From Acinetobacter sp. ANC 3832 (lineage in GTDB: Bacteria; Pseudomonadota; Gammaproteobacteria; Pseudomonadales; Moraxellaceae): a stretch of 64,000 bases of DNA. The stretch covers positions 95,438-159,437 of the forward strand of contig NZ_NEGJ01000006.1 in NCBI RefSeq assembly GCF_002135415.1, in the 5' to 3' direction. The notes under the pieces are model-generated. The model was not told the origin of the DNA, ran no database searches, and saw nothing but the letters and a program-made list of their open reading frames with translations. Position numbers and translations under genes: made by a program. Of the stretch, positions 18,386 to 27,436 are shown piece by piece; position 1 is the first letter of the stretch; each line of letters opens with the position of its first letter.

Positions 18386-18459
18386 GCAAAAAAAAAGCTT
18401 ACCCTAGGATGGATAAGCTAGAAAAAGTAAAATCAAAAAGAAACTACAGCTAGAATCTG
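18386..18459 (-). ncRNA. Candidate small RNA (about 70 nt) ending in an intrinsic terminator
   Basis: On the minus strand a promoter (see 18466-18494) would start a transcript near 18459. It would end at a classic terminator: AGCTTATCC / GGGTAAGCT around a 6-base loop (18396-18419), then nine U. No reading frame of meaningful size fits inside. The element sits in the 490-base gap between benE and map, downstream of map on the same strand. It could instead be a distal terminator for map read-through. I recognise no named sRNA. Confidence 0.4.
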
Positions 18460-18465
18460 AAATGA

Positions 18466-18494
18466 ATAATAAAGACTTGTGTACTCTTTAACAA
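18466..18494 (-). promoter_or_regulatory. Sigma-70-like promoter in the benE-map gap
   Basis: Read on the minus strand: TTGTTA (18489-18494), a 17-base spacer, then TATTAT (18466-18471). Each hexamer matches the consensus well and the spacing is ideal. The only thing downstream before benE is the hairpin terminator at 18396-18419. Confidence 0.5.
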
Positions 18495-18675
18495 ATACTT
18501 ATAAGCTATAAAAAAAGACCTTAAACGTATAAATAAAACACAGATAATTAAAAAATAATTTTTATTATGCCTAAAGTTTCGCAATATATTTATTGATTCA
18601 ATCTTTTAAGCAATAAAAAACAACAAACGTTTTCGACCAAAGTCTAATCAATTGTTGTTTTATGATTTGAGTTTT

Positions 18676-19470
18676 TTAAATTTGAGGATAGATACCCGTA
18701 CCTTCAGGCCATGGTGTTAATAATTCAAATCCTGTATCTGTCACGGCAACCATGTGTTCCCATTGAGCCGATAATGATTTATCTGCTGTAACAACCGTCC
18801 AACCATCATTCAGTTCTTTAACACGAGCTTTACCTAAATTCACCATCGGTTCAATGGTAAAAACCATACCTTTTTTTAATCGAATACCTTGTCCCGGCTG
18901 ACCATAATGCAAAACATTCGGTTGTTCATGATAAACCTTACCTATGCCATGCCCACAGTATTCACGAACAATGCTATAGCCTTCACGTTGAGCCACACTT
19001 TGAATCGCATAACCGACATCACCTAAAGTAGCATCAGGCTTTACAGCATGTATACCAGCAACCATTGCTTCATAGGTTGTTTCAACCAATTTTTTTGCTT
19101 CTGGGCGAACAGTTCCTACATAATACATACGGCTTGTATCGCCAAAATAACCATCTTTAATGATCGCAACATCAATATTAATAATATCGCCATCTTTTAA
19201 AATAATATTTTCTGATGGAATACCATGACAAACCACTTCATTTGGTGAAATACAGGTTGTTTTGGTATAGCCATAATAACCAACATTGGCAGGGATTACA
19301 TTTAATGTATTCACAATATAGTCATTACAAATATCATCAAGATAAGCCGTAGAAACACCTGGTTTGACGTACTCTCCTATCATTTGCAGAACTTGAGCAG
19401 CCAAACGACCTGAAATTCTTAATTTTTCAATGTCTTGCTCTGTTTTCATAGTGATAGTAGAAGCTTTCAT
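18676..19470 (-). CDS. map: Methionine aminopeptidase, type I
   Basis: 264 residues. MetAP removes the initiator Met from nascent proteins. The five metal ligands are visible in order: Asp in IINIDVAIIKDGYFGDTSRMY (two Asp), His in CGHGIGKVYHEQPNVLHYG, Glu in FTIEPM, and Glu in SAQWEHMVAV. The conserved His of VVCHGIPS is present. Start 19470 is preceded by GAGG at good spacing; ATG 19449 is an in-frame alternative. It is a single gene whose 3' region holds the candidate small RNA. Some Acinetobacter genomes carry a second map, so this may be one of two. Confidence 0.95.
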   Translation of the reverse strand: MKASTITMKTEQDIEKLRISGRLAAQVLQMIGEYVKPGVSTAYLDDICNDYIVNTLNVIPANVGYYGYTKTTCISPNEVVCHGIPSENIILKDGDIINIDVAIIKDGYFGDTSRMYYVGTVRPEAKKLVETTYEAMVAGIHAVKPDATLGDVGYAIQSVAQREGYSIVREYCGHGIGKVYHEQPNVLHYGQPGQGIRLKKGMVFTIEPMVNLGKARVKELNDGWTVVTADKSLSAQWEHMVAVTDTGFELLTPWPEGTGIYPQI

Positions 19471-19784
19471 TTCGTCAATCCTCTGTTGATTGGCGCTATT
19501 ATATGCCTTTTCAAATAGAATTGGCTCTAGATTTAAAATCCAAAGCTTAAAATAGTGAAATATATCTCATTTTATTCAATGCATTCATTCTATTGTGCAA
19601 AAAATGAAGGTTTAATTTCTCAAATTTCAAGGTGAATATTTAACATTTTTAATGGTGTTATCAACTATTTAAATTAAACGTTACTTATCAAGTTATAAAA
19701 AAAATGTATATGATTCATAAAATAAAATACAAAAATGAATCTATATCCACTAGAATTTACCCTTTTTGCGACACCTCTCCTTTT

Positions 19785-21077
19785 ATGACTAGTCTTCGTA
19801 CAAAGGATATTATTGCATTAGGTTTTATGACCTTCGCCTTATTCATTGGGGCAGGCAATATTATCTTTCCGCCTATTGTCGCTCAACAAGCGGGTGAGCA
19901 TGTTTGGTTAGCAGCAATCGGTTTTTTAATTACCGCTGTTGGCTTACCTGTCATCACCATCATGGCGCTTTCCAAAACTGAAGGTTCGATCGAAATTTTA
20001 AGCTCACCCTTGGGCAAAGTTGCGAGTCTGATTTTAACTGTGGTTTGTTATTTATCAGTCGGTCCTTTATTTGCAGCACCACGAACTGCAACTGTATCCT
20101 ATGAAATTGGATTTTCGCCTTATTTCGGAACATCTGCCAGCAGTTTATTCATCTACAGTATTGTTTATTTTGCAGTCGTCACAGTGGTTTCACTGTATCC
20201 AAATAAACTATTAGATACAGTTGGACATTTTTTAGCCCCGTTAAAAATTATTTCATTAGCAATACTGGGTATTGCTGCTGTGATGATCCCAGCAGGCTAT
20301 ATTCCACCCGCAGTTAATAATTACATTGAAAGTCCAGTCTCTGAAGGCTTCGTAAATGGTTATTTAACCATGGATACTTTAGGCGCTCTGGTTTTTGGTA
20401 TTGTGATTATTCATGCGATTCGCTCACGTGGTGTAACAGATGAAAAACTGGTTACACGCTATGCAATCATTGCAAGTTTGATTTCAGGTGTTGGTTTAAC
20501 TTTAGTTTATCTCAGCCTCTTTAAATTAGGTTTAGGGAGCCATGAAGTTGCACCTAATGCAGCCAATGGTGCTGTAATCCTACATGCTTATGTGCAACAT
20601 GCTTTTGGCAATTTAGGTTCACTTTTCCTAACTGCTTTAATTTTTATTGCCTGTATGGTAACTGCAATTGGCTTGACCTGTGCATGTGCTGAGTATTTCT
20701 CACAACTGACTAAAATCCCTTACAAAATATTTGTATTTATTTTAGTGCTTTTCTCTTTGGTCATTTCAAATTTAGGTTTAACCAAACTAATTGCAATTTC
20801 AGTTCCTGTTCTAAGTGCAATTTATCCACCTGCGATTGTAGTGATTATGCTGAGTTTCTTCTGGAAGTTCTGGAAAAACCCTACTGTTGTTGTTGCACCG
20901 GTTACCGCCGTTTCATTTATTTTTGGCATTATTGAAGGCATTAAAGTCACAAGCTTTAAAGATCACCTTCCAAGCTTTATTCAAAATTTACCTTTGAACG
21001 AGCAAAATTTAGCATGGTTTATTCCATCATGTGTTGTGCTTGTAATCTGTATCATCATCGACAAAGTTAGAAACTAA
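19785..21077 (+). CDS. brnQ: Branched-chain amino-acid transport carrier BrnQ
   Basis: About 430 residues from ATG 19785 ([30 protein letters not shown]). An upstream frame to 19704 would add 27 unlikely polar residues. About 12 membrane helices, with the LIVCS motif GAGNIIFPP near residue 25 and [11 protein letters not shown] near 100. The family imports Leu, Ile and Val with Na+ or H+ through the inner membrane. No clear ribosome site precedes either start. Single gene. Two 15-bp direct repeats lie downstream. Confidence 0.9.
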   Translation: MTSLRTKDIIALGFMTFALFIGAGNIIFPPIVAQQAGEHVWLAAIGFLITAVGLPVITIMALSKTEGSIEILSSPLGKVASLILTVVCYLSVGPLFAAPRTATVSYEIGFSPYFGTSASSLFIYSIVYFAVVTVVSLYPNKLLDTVGHFLAPLKIISLAILGIAAVMIPAGYIPPAVNNYIESPVSEGFVNGYLTMDTLGALVFGIVIIHAIRSRGVTDEKLVTRYAIIASLISGVGLTLVYLSLFKLGLGSHEVAPNAANGAVILHAYVQHAFGNLGSLFLTALIFIACMVTAIGLTCACAEYFSQLTKIPYKIFVFILVLFSLVISNLGLTKLIAISVPVLSAIYPPAIVVIMLSFFWKFWKNPTVVVAPVTAVSFIFGIIEGIKVTSFKDHLPSFIQNLPLNEQNLAWFIPSCVVLVICIIIDKVRN

Positions 21078-21104
21078 ACCTTTCAACTTGACTGATTAAA
21101 GTCT

Positions 21105-21162
21105 TGTTTTACCCAAATAAGATTTTAAATGTGATCAATAATTGCGATGTTTTACCCAAATA
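21105..21162. repeat. Pair of 15-bp direct repeats
   Basis: TGTTTTACCCAAATA occurs exactly at 21105-21119 and 21148-21162, 43 bases apart (about four helical turns), just after the brnQ stop. Similarity extends a little to the right (AAGATTTTA versus TGCTTTTA). Function unknown. Confidence 0.6.
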
Positions 21163-21394
21163 TGCTTTTATTGTTTACTGCATGATAGAGATGACAAAAT
21201 GATATATTTCCTCAATGTAAATCGTTAAATTCTATTTTTGATTTTAAAAAACTCAACATAAGTCTAAAAACACTTTTCAAAAACAATTCAAAGCTTTATT
21301 CTAATTTGCCAGATATATCACAAAAAATAATAGATTTAGTTTATTTTTTATACGATATAGCTGATATTTCCAAATAAAATAGAAATATTATAAT

Positions 21395-21412
21395 CTGTCA
21401 TAAATATGTCAT
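21395..21412 (+). promoter_or_regulatory. Pho-box-like PhoB site
   Basis: CTGTCATAAATATGTCAT is two CTGTCAT-type heptamers at an 11-base period, the PhoB half-site arrangement, with only one base off (ATGTCAT). It lies 118 bases upstream of the small membrane protein start at 21530. An AT-rich -10-like TATTTT follows at about 21416. Confidence 0.45.
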
Positions 21413-21428
21413 AATTATTTTGCAAAAT

Positions 21429-21444
21429 AAGAGTATTTACTCTT
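21429..21444. promoter_or_regulatory. Perfect 16-bp palindrome, possible operator
   Basis: AAGAGTATTTACTCTT is a perfect inverted repeat (7-bp arms, TT centre), placed between the Pho-box-like site and the small gene. Its size and symmetry suit a dimeric repressor, but the protein is unknown. Confidence 0.35.
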
Positions 21445-21529
21445 GAAATAATAATTCATTGTGGTACAACTACAATAACAATTCAGACTAAAACAATTAA
21501 GTTTCCGTCGAGCAGATAGGAGGATGGAG

Positions 21530-21775
21530 ATGTTATCATTACATTTCAACAAGCACTTCATTAATTCTTTGAAGTCAAACACAAAACTAGTCACATATTT
21601 AAGTACAACGATCGCGTTGATGTTGATTTTACTTTTTCATGGCTTAATTCAAGGCAATTTAAAACCTGAATTTTTTGCCTATGCTTTATTTGTATCAGCA
21701 GCATTTTATATTTGGGATTTAGTAGACCATAAAACCAGAAAGCTGAGAAAACGTCACGCTGAAGTTATAGATTAA
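21530..21775 (+). CDS. Small membrane protein of unknown function
   Basis: 81 residues from ATG 21530, which sits 7 bases after a perfect AGGAGG; the ATG at 21524 directly abuts AGGAGG and is too close, so 21530 is preferred. Two hydrophobic segments (about residues 20-38 and 46-62) with a basic C-terminal tail (HKTRKLRKRH) suggest a two-helix inner-membrane protein with both ends inside. No family recognised. The 450-base upstream gap holds a Pho-box-like site and a palindrome, hinting at conditional expression. Confidence 0.7.
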   Translation: MLSLHFNKHFINSLKSNTKLVTYLSTTIALMLILLFHGLIQGNLKPEFFAYALFVSAAFYIWDLVDHKTRKLRKRHAEVID

Positions 21776-21912
21776 AAGATGGATGCACTGCATCCATCTT
21801 TAATTGAAACAAATAAAAAAAATTAAATTCTGCTTCTTTCATTATTCTCAATACTTCAATAAAAATATTAAAATCAAAATTTGATCATCAATCAATATTC
21901 GACCAAAATACA

Positions 21913-22386
21913 TTACATAAAAGCCATAACTGTTCCCAAGAGCAATCCACCAGTTGCAATAATTTCACCGATCACCAATAAAATCATCGCTGTTCTTAAT
22001 ATCCAACTCGGTAATTGAAAATGCCCCATCTGATGTGGTTTTTTAAATTGATTACTTGTGTCTTTCAACCAACCATGCAAAATATAACTTAAAATTGAGA
22101 AACTAAAAAAAATAAGATTAATCACCACAAATAATAAATTTACCCATTCCGACCATATCGAAAAATAAGCCAAAATTGCAAGAATCAATGTCGCTGGTGC
22201 ATATAACAAACTACTACGGTGTGCGATATCCACATAATAATGTGCGCGTGCTAATTCGGAACGGCTAATTTGATAGTACTTCCATACACCTGTTAGCATT
22301 CCCACCCATAAATAAATCCCACTAAAAACAATCGCTAACTTGACACTATTTTGTAATAACCCAATTTCCATAAAATTTAGTTCCAT
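21913..22386 (-). CDS. Four-helix membrane protein of unknown function
   Basis: 157 residues with four hydrophobic segments (about 10-32, 57-78, 80-102, 130-153). A polar loop RSELARAHYYVDIAHRSSLLYAP follows the first helix and a Gln/His-rich loop precedes the last. No enzyme motif seen. ATG 22386 chosen; ATG 22371 is also possible. It stands alone, divergent from the hydrolase at 22.5 kb. Confidence 0.75.
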   Translation of the reverse strand: MELNFMEIGLLQNSVKLAIVFSGIYLWVGMLTGVWKYYQISRSELARAHYYVDIAHRSSLLYAPATLILAILAYFSIWSEWVNLLFVVINLIFFSFSILSYILHGWLKDTSNQFKKPHQMGHFQLPSWILRTAMILLVIGEIIATGGLLLGTVMAFM

Positions 22387-22511
22387 AATCTATGTGTTGA
22401 TCTTACAAGTTTTCACAGCATATACAATGCTATGACTTTTTAGTCATTTTTTATTCAAGTTTCTTTTTGGAACTTGTGTAAAGTAGGCTTATTCAGTCAT
22501 TTTTTAGTTTG

Positions 22512-23378
22512 ATGATTTCTATGAACAGTTTTGAAAATATTAATATTACATGTAAAGACGGATACAATTTAAGTGCTCGCTTTTATCAAACAGCTAATAA
22601 GAATGAACACCTGCCTATTCTGATTTGCCCTGCGACTGGTATTACTAAAACCTTCTACCACAACTTTGCAGAATGGTTAGTCGCTCAAGGTTATAACGTT
22701 TTAAGCTTTGATTTCCGAGGGATCGGAGATTCATTACACGGCGCACTCAAAGACTCTCAAGCCAGTATTCAAGACTGGGGATTACTTGATATCCCTGCTG
22801 CGATTGAAACCCTCTTAGCTAAAACTCAAGCTAAACAAGTGACTTTATTGGGTCATAGTGCAGGTGGGCAATTATTGGGTATTACCCCTAATTTTGAAAA
22901 AGTCGCTAAAGTCATTGCTATTTCAGGCTCAACTGGCCACGTCAAAGGCTTAAAAGGTCGAACTAAACGCATGGCACCTGTCATGTTTAACTTGGTCTTC
23001 CCTATTTCCACTCTTTTCAAAGGCTATGGTGCAACTCAAATGCTGGGTATGGGTGAAAATCTACCTAAAAATGTTGCTAAGCAATGGGCGCTTTTTTGTA
23101 GTAAACCAGGTTATGTGATGAATGCGATGGGTAAAACCATTTTTGAAGATCATCATGCTGAAATCCAATGCCCAATTACCGTATTTTGGTCATCTGATGA
23201 TGAAATTGCAACTGAAGCCAATGTTAAAGACTTACTTCGTTTATATCCAAATGCTAAAACTCACATGCATGAACTCGTTCCGACTGAACTGGGTCATAAA
23301 CAGATTGGTCACATGATGATGTTTAAAAAATCCCATCAAAATATTTGGTCACTGATTGCAAATGAACTTGCAGCATAA
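22512..23378 (+). CDS. Alpha/beta hydrolase
   Basis: About 289 residues. The nucleophile elbow is GHSAGGQ near residue 117, the oxyanion region PATGITKTFYHNF near 42, and the likely acid and His lie in WSSDDEIAT and GHKQIGHMMM near the C-terminus. It resembles the family of predicted esterases and lipases whose substrate is unknown. ATG 22512 and 22521 are both possible, neither with a clear ribosome site. It ends in a strong terminator shared with the convergent TerC gene. Confidence 0.82.
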   Translation: MISMNSFENINITCKDGYNLSARFYQTANKNEHLPILICPATGITKTFYHNFAEWLVAQGYNVLSFDFRGIGDSLHGALKDSQASIQDWGLLDIPAAIETLLAKTQAKQVTLLGHSAGGQLLGITPNFEKVAKVIAISGSTGHVKGLKGRTKRMAPVMFNLVFPISTLFKGYGATQMLGMGENLPKNVAKQWALFCSKPGYVMNAMGKTIFEDHHAEIQCPITVFWSSDDEIATEANVKDLLRLYPNAKTHMHELVPTELGHKQIGHMMMFKKSHQNIWSLIANELAA

Positions 23379-23395
23379 ACCAATCATCACCTTTG

Positions 23396-23434
23396 GCACT
23401 TAAACAAGTAATCCTGTTTAAGTGCTCTTTTTAT
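23396..23434 (+). terminator. Terminator of the alpha/beta hydrolase gene
   Basis: The perfect 11-bp stem GCACTTAAACA / TGTTTAAGTGC is followed by TCTTTTTAT. Confidence 0.85.
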
Positions 23435-23436
23435 AC

Positions 23437-23466
23437 AAAAATGCCTCACATCATGTGAGGCATTTT
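23437..23466 (-). terminator. Terminator of the TerC-family gene
   Basis: The perfect stem AAAATGCCTCACA / TGTGAGGCATTTT lies about 54 bases past the TerC gene stop on the minus strand, just beside the hydrolase terminator, a usual convergent arrangement. Confidence 0.8.
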
Positions 23467-23519
23467 CTTTCATCTACATCAGAAAAAGCATGTGAATACT
23501 TAACCAAGATGTTTGATTA

Positions 23520-25055
23520 TCAATGAAAACCATGTTGTGTAATTTTCACCGTTTTGATTCGATTTTCATCCATTTCAAGCACTTCAAAATCAATACCTTG
23601 ATATTGAATTTTAGTTCCAATTTTTACGTCACCCTGGGTTTTGTCTAAAATTAACCCAGCAACACTGAAATAGCCTGAATCTTCTTGAACCAAGTCCAAA
23701 TCTAGAATACCCAACTCTAATTCAAGTTGATATAGATCCAGCATTCCTGAAGCTTTCCAAGTGGAATCATCAATTTTCACCAACTCCAATTGTTCATCCG
23801 CATCAGGGAATTCACCCGCAATGGCTTCAAAAACATCCAAAGGAGAAATAAGACCTTGGATATTTCCAAACTCATTACTCACCAGAACCAATGAACCTTT
23901 AGATGAGCGCAAAGTATGAATGGCATCAATTACTTTCATTTTCTCAAAAATAAAAATCGGACGATGACGCTTTAACAAAGCATTTAAATGTTCAGGTTCA
24001 TCCAATACATCCAACAACTCTTTGGCACGTACGATGGTCACAACTTTATCTAATTGACCACGGCATACGGGAAATAAACTGTGTGGTACTGCAAGAATTT
24101 GCTGACGAATCGTTTCTGAATCATCTTCAAGGTTAATCCAAGAAATTTGACTCCGTGGTGTCATAATTGAAGCAACTGAACGCTCAGCGAGCGTTAACAC
24201 GCCGCCAATCATATAACGCTCTTCGTCCGCAAAGGCATCCTGAGCAACACGTTGCTCTAAATCGGCAGTTTCTACTCGTCCTCCCATCAATCTTAAGATG
24301 GAATCAGCAGTACGATGCCTAAAAGGAATTTTAGCCTCATGTTTCGCTACATTGCGTTGTCCAAACTGATTAAAAGCTTCAATCAAAATGGCAACACCAA
24401 TACCTGAATAAATATAGCCTTTTGGAATATGGAAACCAAAACCTTCTGCAATTAAGCTAATACCAATCAACAATAAGAAGCTTAAACATAAAATCACAAC
24501 AGTTGGATGACGGTTTACAAACGCGGTTAATGGTTTAGAGGCAAGTAGCATCACTGCCATAGCAACAATCATTGCAACCATCATTACATAGATGTTATCC
24601 ACCATACCAATGGCTGTAATGACAGAATCTAATGAGAATACAGCATCAAGAATTACAATCTGTGCAACAACCGCGGTAAAGCCGGCATAAACCACATTGG
24701 TGGTTACTTTAACTTCAGGCTTACCTTCAATATTTTCATGTAACTCGGTCACTGCTTTATACACAAGGAATAGACCACCAAACAGTAGAATTAAATCCCT
24801 ACCAGAAAATGTCCAGTCCATGACTGAAATTAGAGGTTTTGTTAAGGTGACTAACCATGAAATGGCAAACAACAAGCCCAAACGCATAAACAAAGCAAGA
24901 GAAAGACCAAGAACACGCGCTTTATCTCGTTGTTCTGGAGGGAGTTTTTCCGCCAAAATAGCAATAAAAACCAGGTTATCAATACCCAGTACAATTTCTA
25001 ATACAATAAGAGTGAGTAAACCTACCCAAATACCAGGATCTAATAAAAATTCCAT
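23520..25055 (-). CDS. TerC family membrane protein with CBS pair and CorC/HlyC domain
   Basis: 511 residues. The first 230 are a TerC domain with about seven helices and the paired metal-site motifs [17 protein letters not shown] and [17 protein letters not shown]. Residues about 290-410 are a CBS-domain pair ([24 protein letters not shown]). The last 80 are a CorC/HlyC transporter-associated domain ([21 protein letters not shown]). This is the YegH/YoaE architecture. TerC relatives export Mn2+ or load metal to exported proteins; the exact role is open. AGGAG precedes the ATG. It is a single gene with a 780-base upstream gap. Confidence 0.92.
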   Translation of the reverse strand: MEFLLDPGIWVGLLTLIVLEIVLGIDNLVFIAILAEKLPPEQRDKARVLGLSLALFMRLGLLFAISWLVTLTKPLISVMDWTFSGRDLILLFGGLFLVYKAVTELHENIEGKPEVKVTTNVVYAGFTAVVAQIVILDAVFSLDSVITAIGMVDNIYVMMVAMIVAMAVMLLASKPLTAFVNRHPTVVILCLSFLLLIGISLIAEGFGFHIPKGYIYSGIGVAILIEAFNQFGQRNVAKHEAKIPFRHRTADSILRLMGGRVETADLEQRVAQDAFADEERYMIGGVLTLAERSVASIMTPRSQISWINLEDDSETIRQQILAVPHSLFPVCRGQLDKVVTIVRAKELLDVLDEPEHLNALLKRHRPIFIFEKMKVIDAIHTLRSSKGSLVLVSNEFGNIQGLISPLDVFEAIAGEFPDADEQLELVKIDDSTWKASGMLDLYQLELELGILDLDLVQEDSGYFSVAGLILDKTQGDVKIGTKIQYQGIDFEVLEMDENRIKTVKITQHGFH

Positions 25056-25838
25056 TATTAGATCTCCTGTTCTTTATTATTATAATTTACAAAACTAAAA
25101 AATTTGAATCCACACGGCGACGGGTCCATCAAATGGTACCTTTTCAATAATATTGCTTTTATTATGCATAATCTGACGCTGTTGTAATTAATTTTATGAT
25201 GAATATTTACAATTATTCATATCAGTTTTCCCTTTTAAAGCTAAAAATATGAAGTGATCACTGAAAAAATGACATATCTCTTATTTTTAAGATGAAGTTA
25301 AAATCTTATTATCGTGTTTATAGATAATTTTTAGATTAAAAAGGTATCCTACAAAAATGTTCGCACTCCTTTTATTTTTCTCCTTTAATATCAAATCAAA
25401 AGGGCTTATTTAAAGTACTCAAGAAATACGATTCTAAGCATTTTGATTTAACTTAAAACATGTATGAAAATTTGCTTGATCGTCGAAAATAATCCTAGAA
25501 TATTTTTTGCATTAAAGCATTCTTCTAAATTAAGTGTATCAATATATTTAATTTTTAATCATAAAAATATTTACATCTGAAGCTACTAGAATTTTTTAGA
25601 TAATGATTCATCAGCTTAAACACATATTTATTAATTAAATATCTAGATTTTTCATGTTTATGACATTTTAGACAGAAACTTTTTGTTTGAAAGCCAAGTT
25701 TTCAAAAGTATATTTTTCATTAAAATATAATCATAGCCAAGATTGCTTCAGCGCAAACAATAGCTAAGTTTAGATCATCTAGTTTTAAGTGGCTTGACCT
25801 CTAGACTCAAACAAAAGAATTGATTGGAATAATCGAGC
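25056..25838. other. Long AT-rich intergenic region
   Basis: 783 bases with no credible gene. It holds the TerC leader, including an imperfect hairpin from GGTACCAT to ATGGACC (25122-25138) and a GC-richer patch CACACGGCGACGGG at 25112-25125. The rest is AT-rich. No tRNA or strong intrinsic terminator seen. A Mn2+ riboswitch was looked for and not recognised. Confidence 0.5.
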
Positions 25839-26156
25839 ATGATAAATGTAAATGCACTGACCTTTGATACGACATCTAAAATGATGTCAAATACAAGGGA
25901 TGTTGCTGCATACATCAATCGTGATTTAGCATTTGAACAACATCAGGTTAAAATTGTGGTCACGCACGAGAATCAAAAGCAAGAACTGGTCTACAAAATC
26001 ACTCTTGAAAACACGCTTCCAACAGCAAAACTACTGGATCAGCCCGTGTCAGATTCTCAATTACGAGAAGAAGCAACTAAATTTGCTCAAAGTATTATTG
26101 CGTTTCATCAGGATAAAGACTGTTATACCCTGTCTTTACTTGAAGACCTTATTTAG
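25839..26156 (+). CDS. Small cytoplasmic protein of unknown function
   Basis: 105 residues, charged and mixed alpha/beta, with no signal peptide or membrane helix. It contains a strand-like stretch HQVKIVVTHENQKQELVYKITLE and a helical LREEATKFAQSIIAFHQDKD. No family recognised. It has its own strong terminator, which supports a real gene. The upstream gap is unusually long. Confidence 0.7.
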   Translation: MINVNALTFDTTSKMMSNTRDVAAYINRDLAFEQHQVKIVVTHENQKQELVYKITLENTLPTAKLLDQPVSDSQLREEATKFAQSIIAFHQDKDCYTLSLLEDLI

Positions 26157-26165
26157 TTTTACTCC

Positions 26166-26206
26166 AAGAGGAATCTAGTTTAGATGAGATTCCTCTTGTT
26201 TTTTTC
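26166..26206 (+). terminator. Terminator of the 105-residue protein gene
   Basis: The 11-bp perfect stem AAGAGGAATCT / AGATTCCTCTT is followed by GTTTTTTT. Confidence 0.88.
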
Positions 26207-26302
26207 ATTTAGTGAATCATCACATGTTATTGCATCTATTTAATTTCAAAAAATATTAGTATTATGAATGTCGTAAGATAATTAAAAGAATGGGAAATTC
26301 AA

Positions 26303-26767
26303 ATGTCTAAGAAATATTCAAAATTTTTACCTACTTCGGAAAACTTCAATCTTGAAAATTTTCCTTTTTACTGGATTACTCAGGTTCACGCTCAATATGT
26401 ATTGAATGTCGATCATGTACTTAAAAAATACGGTGTAGATAATTCTAGACGACGTTTGCTCATCGCACTTGAGGCAAAACCACATGCGAGTGTTTCTGAC
26501 CTCTCAGACATGATCGTTTCTAAAATGTCAACGACTACAAAAATTGTCTATCGGCTAAAAGATGAAGGTTTTGTAAATACTTATTCTTGTGAAAATGATG
26601 CACGAATTACACGTGTTCATTTAACTGAATCAGGTAAGCAAATGACCCATAAAATTAATGATTTAATGGCTATTGTACTTGAGCAATCTTTTGAAGGTTT
26701 GACACCTTTACAAATTGAAAAAATGATGGAATCGCTAAAACATATCTTTAAAAACCTTGCACCTTAA
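26303..26767 (+). CDS. MarR family transcriptional regulator
   Basis: 154 residues. The winged helix-turn-helix lies in the middle: KPHASVSDLSDMIVSKMSTTTKIVYRLKDEGFV then the wing CENDARITRVHLTESGKQ (about 65-115), flanked by dimerisation helices. MarR proteins are usually dimeric repressors of nearby efflux or stress genes. The neighbouring SRAP gene is convergent, so the target is not obvious. Confidence 0.88.
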   Translation: MSKKYSKFLPTSENFNLENFPFYWITQVHAQYVLNVDHVLKKYGVDNSRRRLLIALEAKPHASVSDLSDMIVSKMSTTTKIVYRLKDEGFVNTYSCENDARITRVHLTESGKQMTHKINDLMAIVLEQSFEGLTPLQIEKMMESLKHIFKNLAP

Positions 26768-26776
26768 AAAGATAAT

Positions 26777-27436
26777 TTAGTCAAAGATATTTAACTGTGG
26801 AGAATTTTTTGGAAGTCTTGTTTTAGGACAATAGAAGCTCTCAAATTCCTCCACAGGAAAACCAATCACAAAATCATCAATAATGGGTGTGCTTAAACTT
26901 AACCACTCATCTAGACGTTCATGAGAAATAATAATGATTGAACGTTTTTGATCCTCGGGTTTATGAAATTCGTTCATTATCGAATGGTCACTCGCCTCCA
27001 TGGTAATTAGAGTTGCAGAGCGAACAATTTGTTGTTCTATTTTTACTATTTCATAAAGTGCTGCAATATAAAAAGCACGTCCATCTTTACGACGTATACC
27101 CCATCTCTGTGGCTTAGCATTGATATACTTTATTTCATAAAATTCTGTGACTGGAATAACACCAAAATTACACTTCATAAAAGCGTCTTGAAAGCTTGGT
27201 TTACTCAACAAAGTTTCATTTCTTGCATTATAAGTATATTTTGCCAATGCTGTATCTTCCGCCCACTTAGGAATCAATCCAAAATTGACAGCACGCCACT
27301 CATACGCTTGTCCTGATTTAAAAAGTAAAGCCATCTGAAAACTAGGGAACACTTCATCTACATATTCGAATGGAATGAGTGGCAAACCTAATGCTTTTAG
27401 TTGTTGAAGCGTAATTGGTTTGAAATTCGCACACAT
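26777..27436 (-). CDS. SOS response-associated peptidase (SRAP/YedK family)
   Basis: 219 residues. SRAP proteins cross-link to abasic sites in single-stranded DNA through Cys2, protecting them. Cys2 is exposed after Met removal (MCANFKP), and the other family residues are visible: Asn and Glu in YNARNETLLSKPSF, the Glu of VTEFYEI, and a His in EFHKPEDQ. The usual R-C-x-x-P-x-x-G-F-Y-E-W stretch is degenerate (KCNFGVIPVTEFYEI), which may reflect a divergent member. It converges with the MarR gene 10 bases apart. Confidence 0.87.
   Translation of the reverse strand: MCANFKPITLQQLKALGLPLIPFEYVDEVFPSFQMALLFKSGQAYEWRAVNFGLIPKWAEDTALAKYTYNARNETLLSKPSFQDAFMKCNFGVIPVTEFYEIKYINAKPQRWGIRRKDGRAFYIAALYEIVKIEQQIVRSATLITMEASDHSIMNEFHKPEDQKRSIIIISHERLDEWLSLSTPIIDDFVIGFPVEEFESFYCPKTRLPKNSPQLNIFD

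Noticed and set aside
18621..18662. Inverted repeat AACAACAA / TTGTTGTT just after the map stop as terminator
   Set aside because: Loop of about 25 bases and short AT-rich stem; too weak to call, although it may contribute to map 3'-end formation.
25080..25200. Mn2+ riboswitch (yybP-ykoY) upstream of the TerC gene
   Set aside because: The conserved core sequences were not seen; only a local bulged hairpin is present.
25598..25616. Fur-box-like GATAATGATTCATC
   Set aside because: Only part of the 19-bp palindrome matches; symmetry is lacking and it is in a random AT-rich region.
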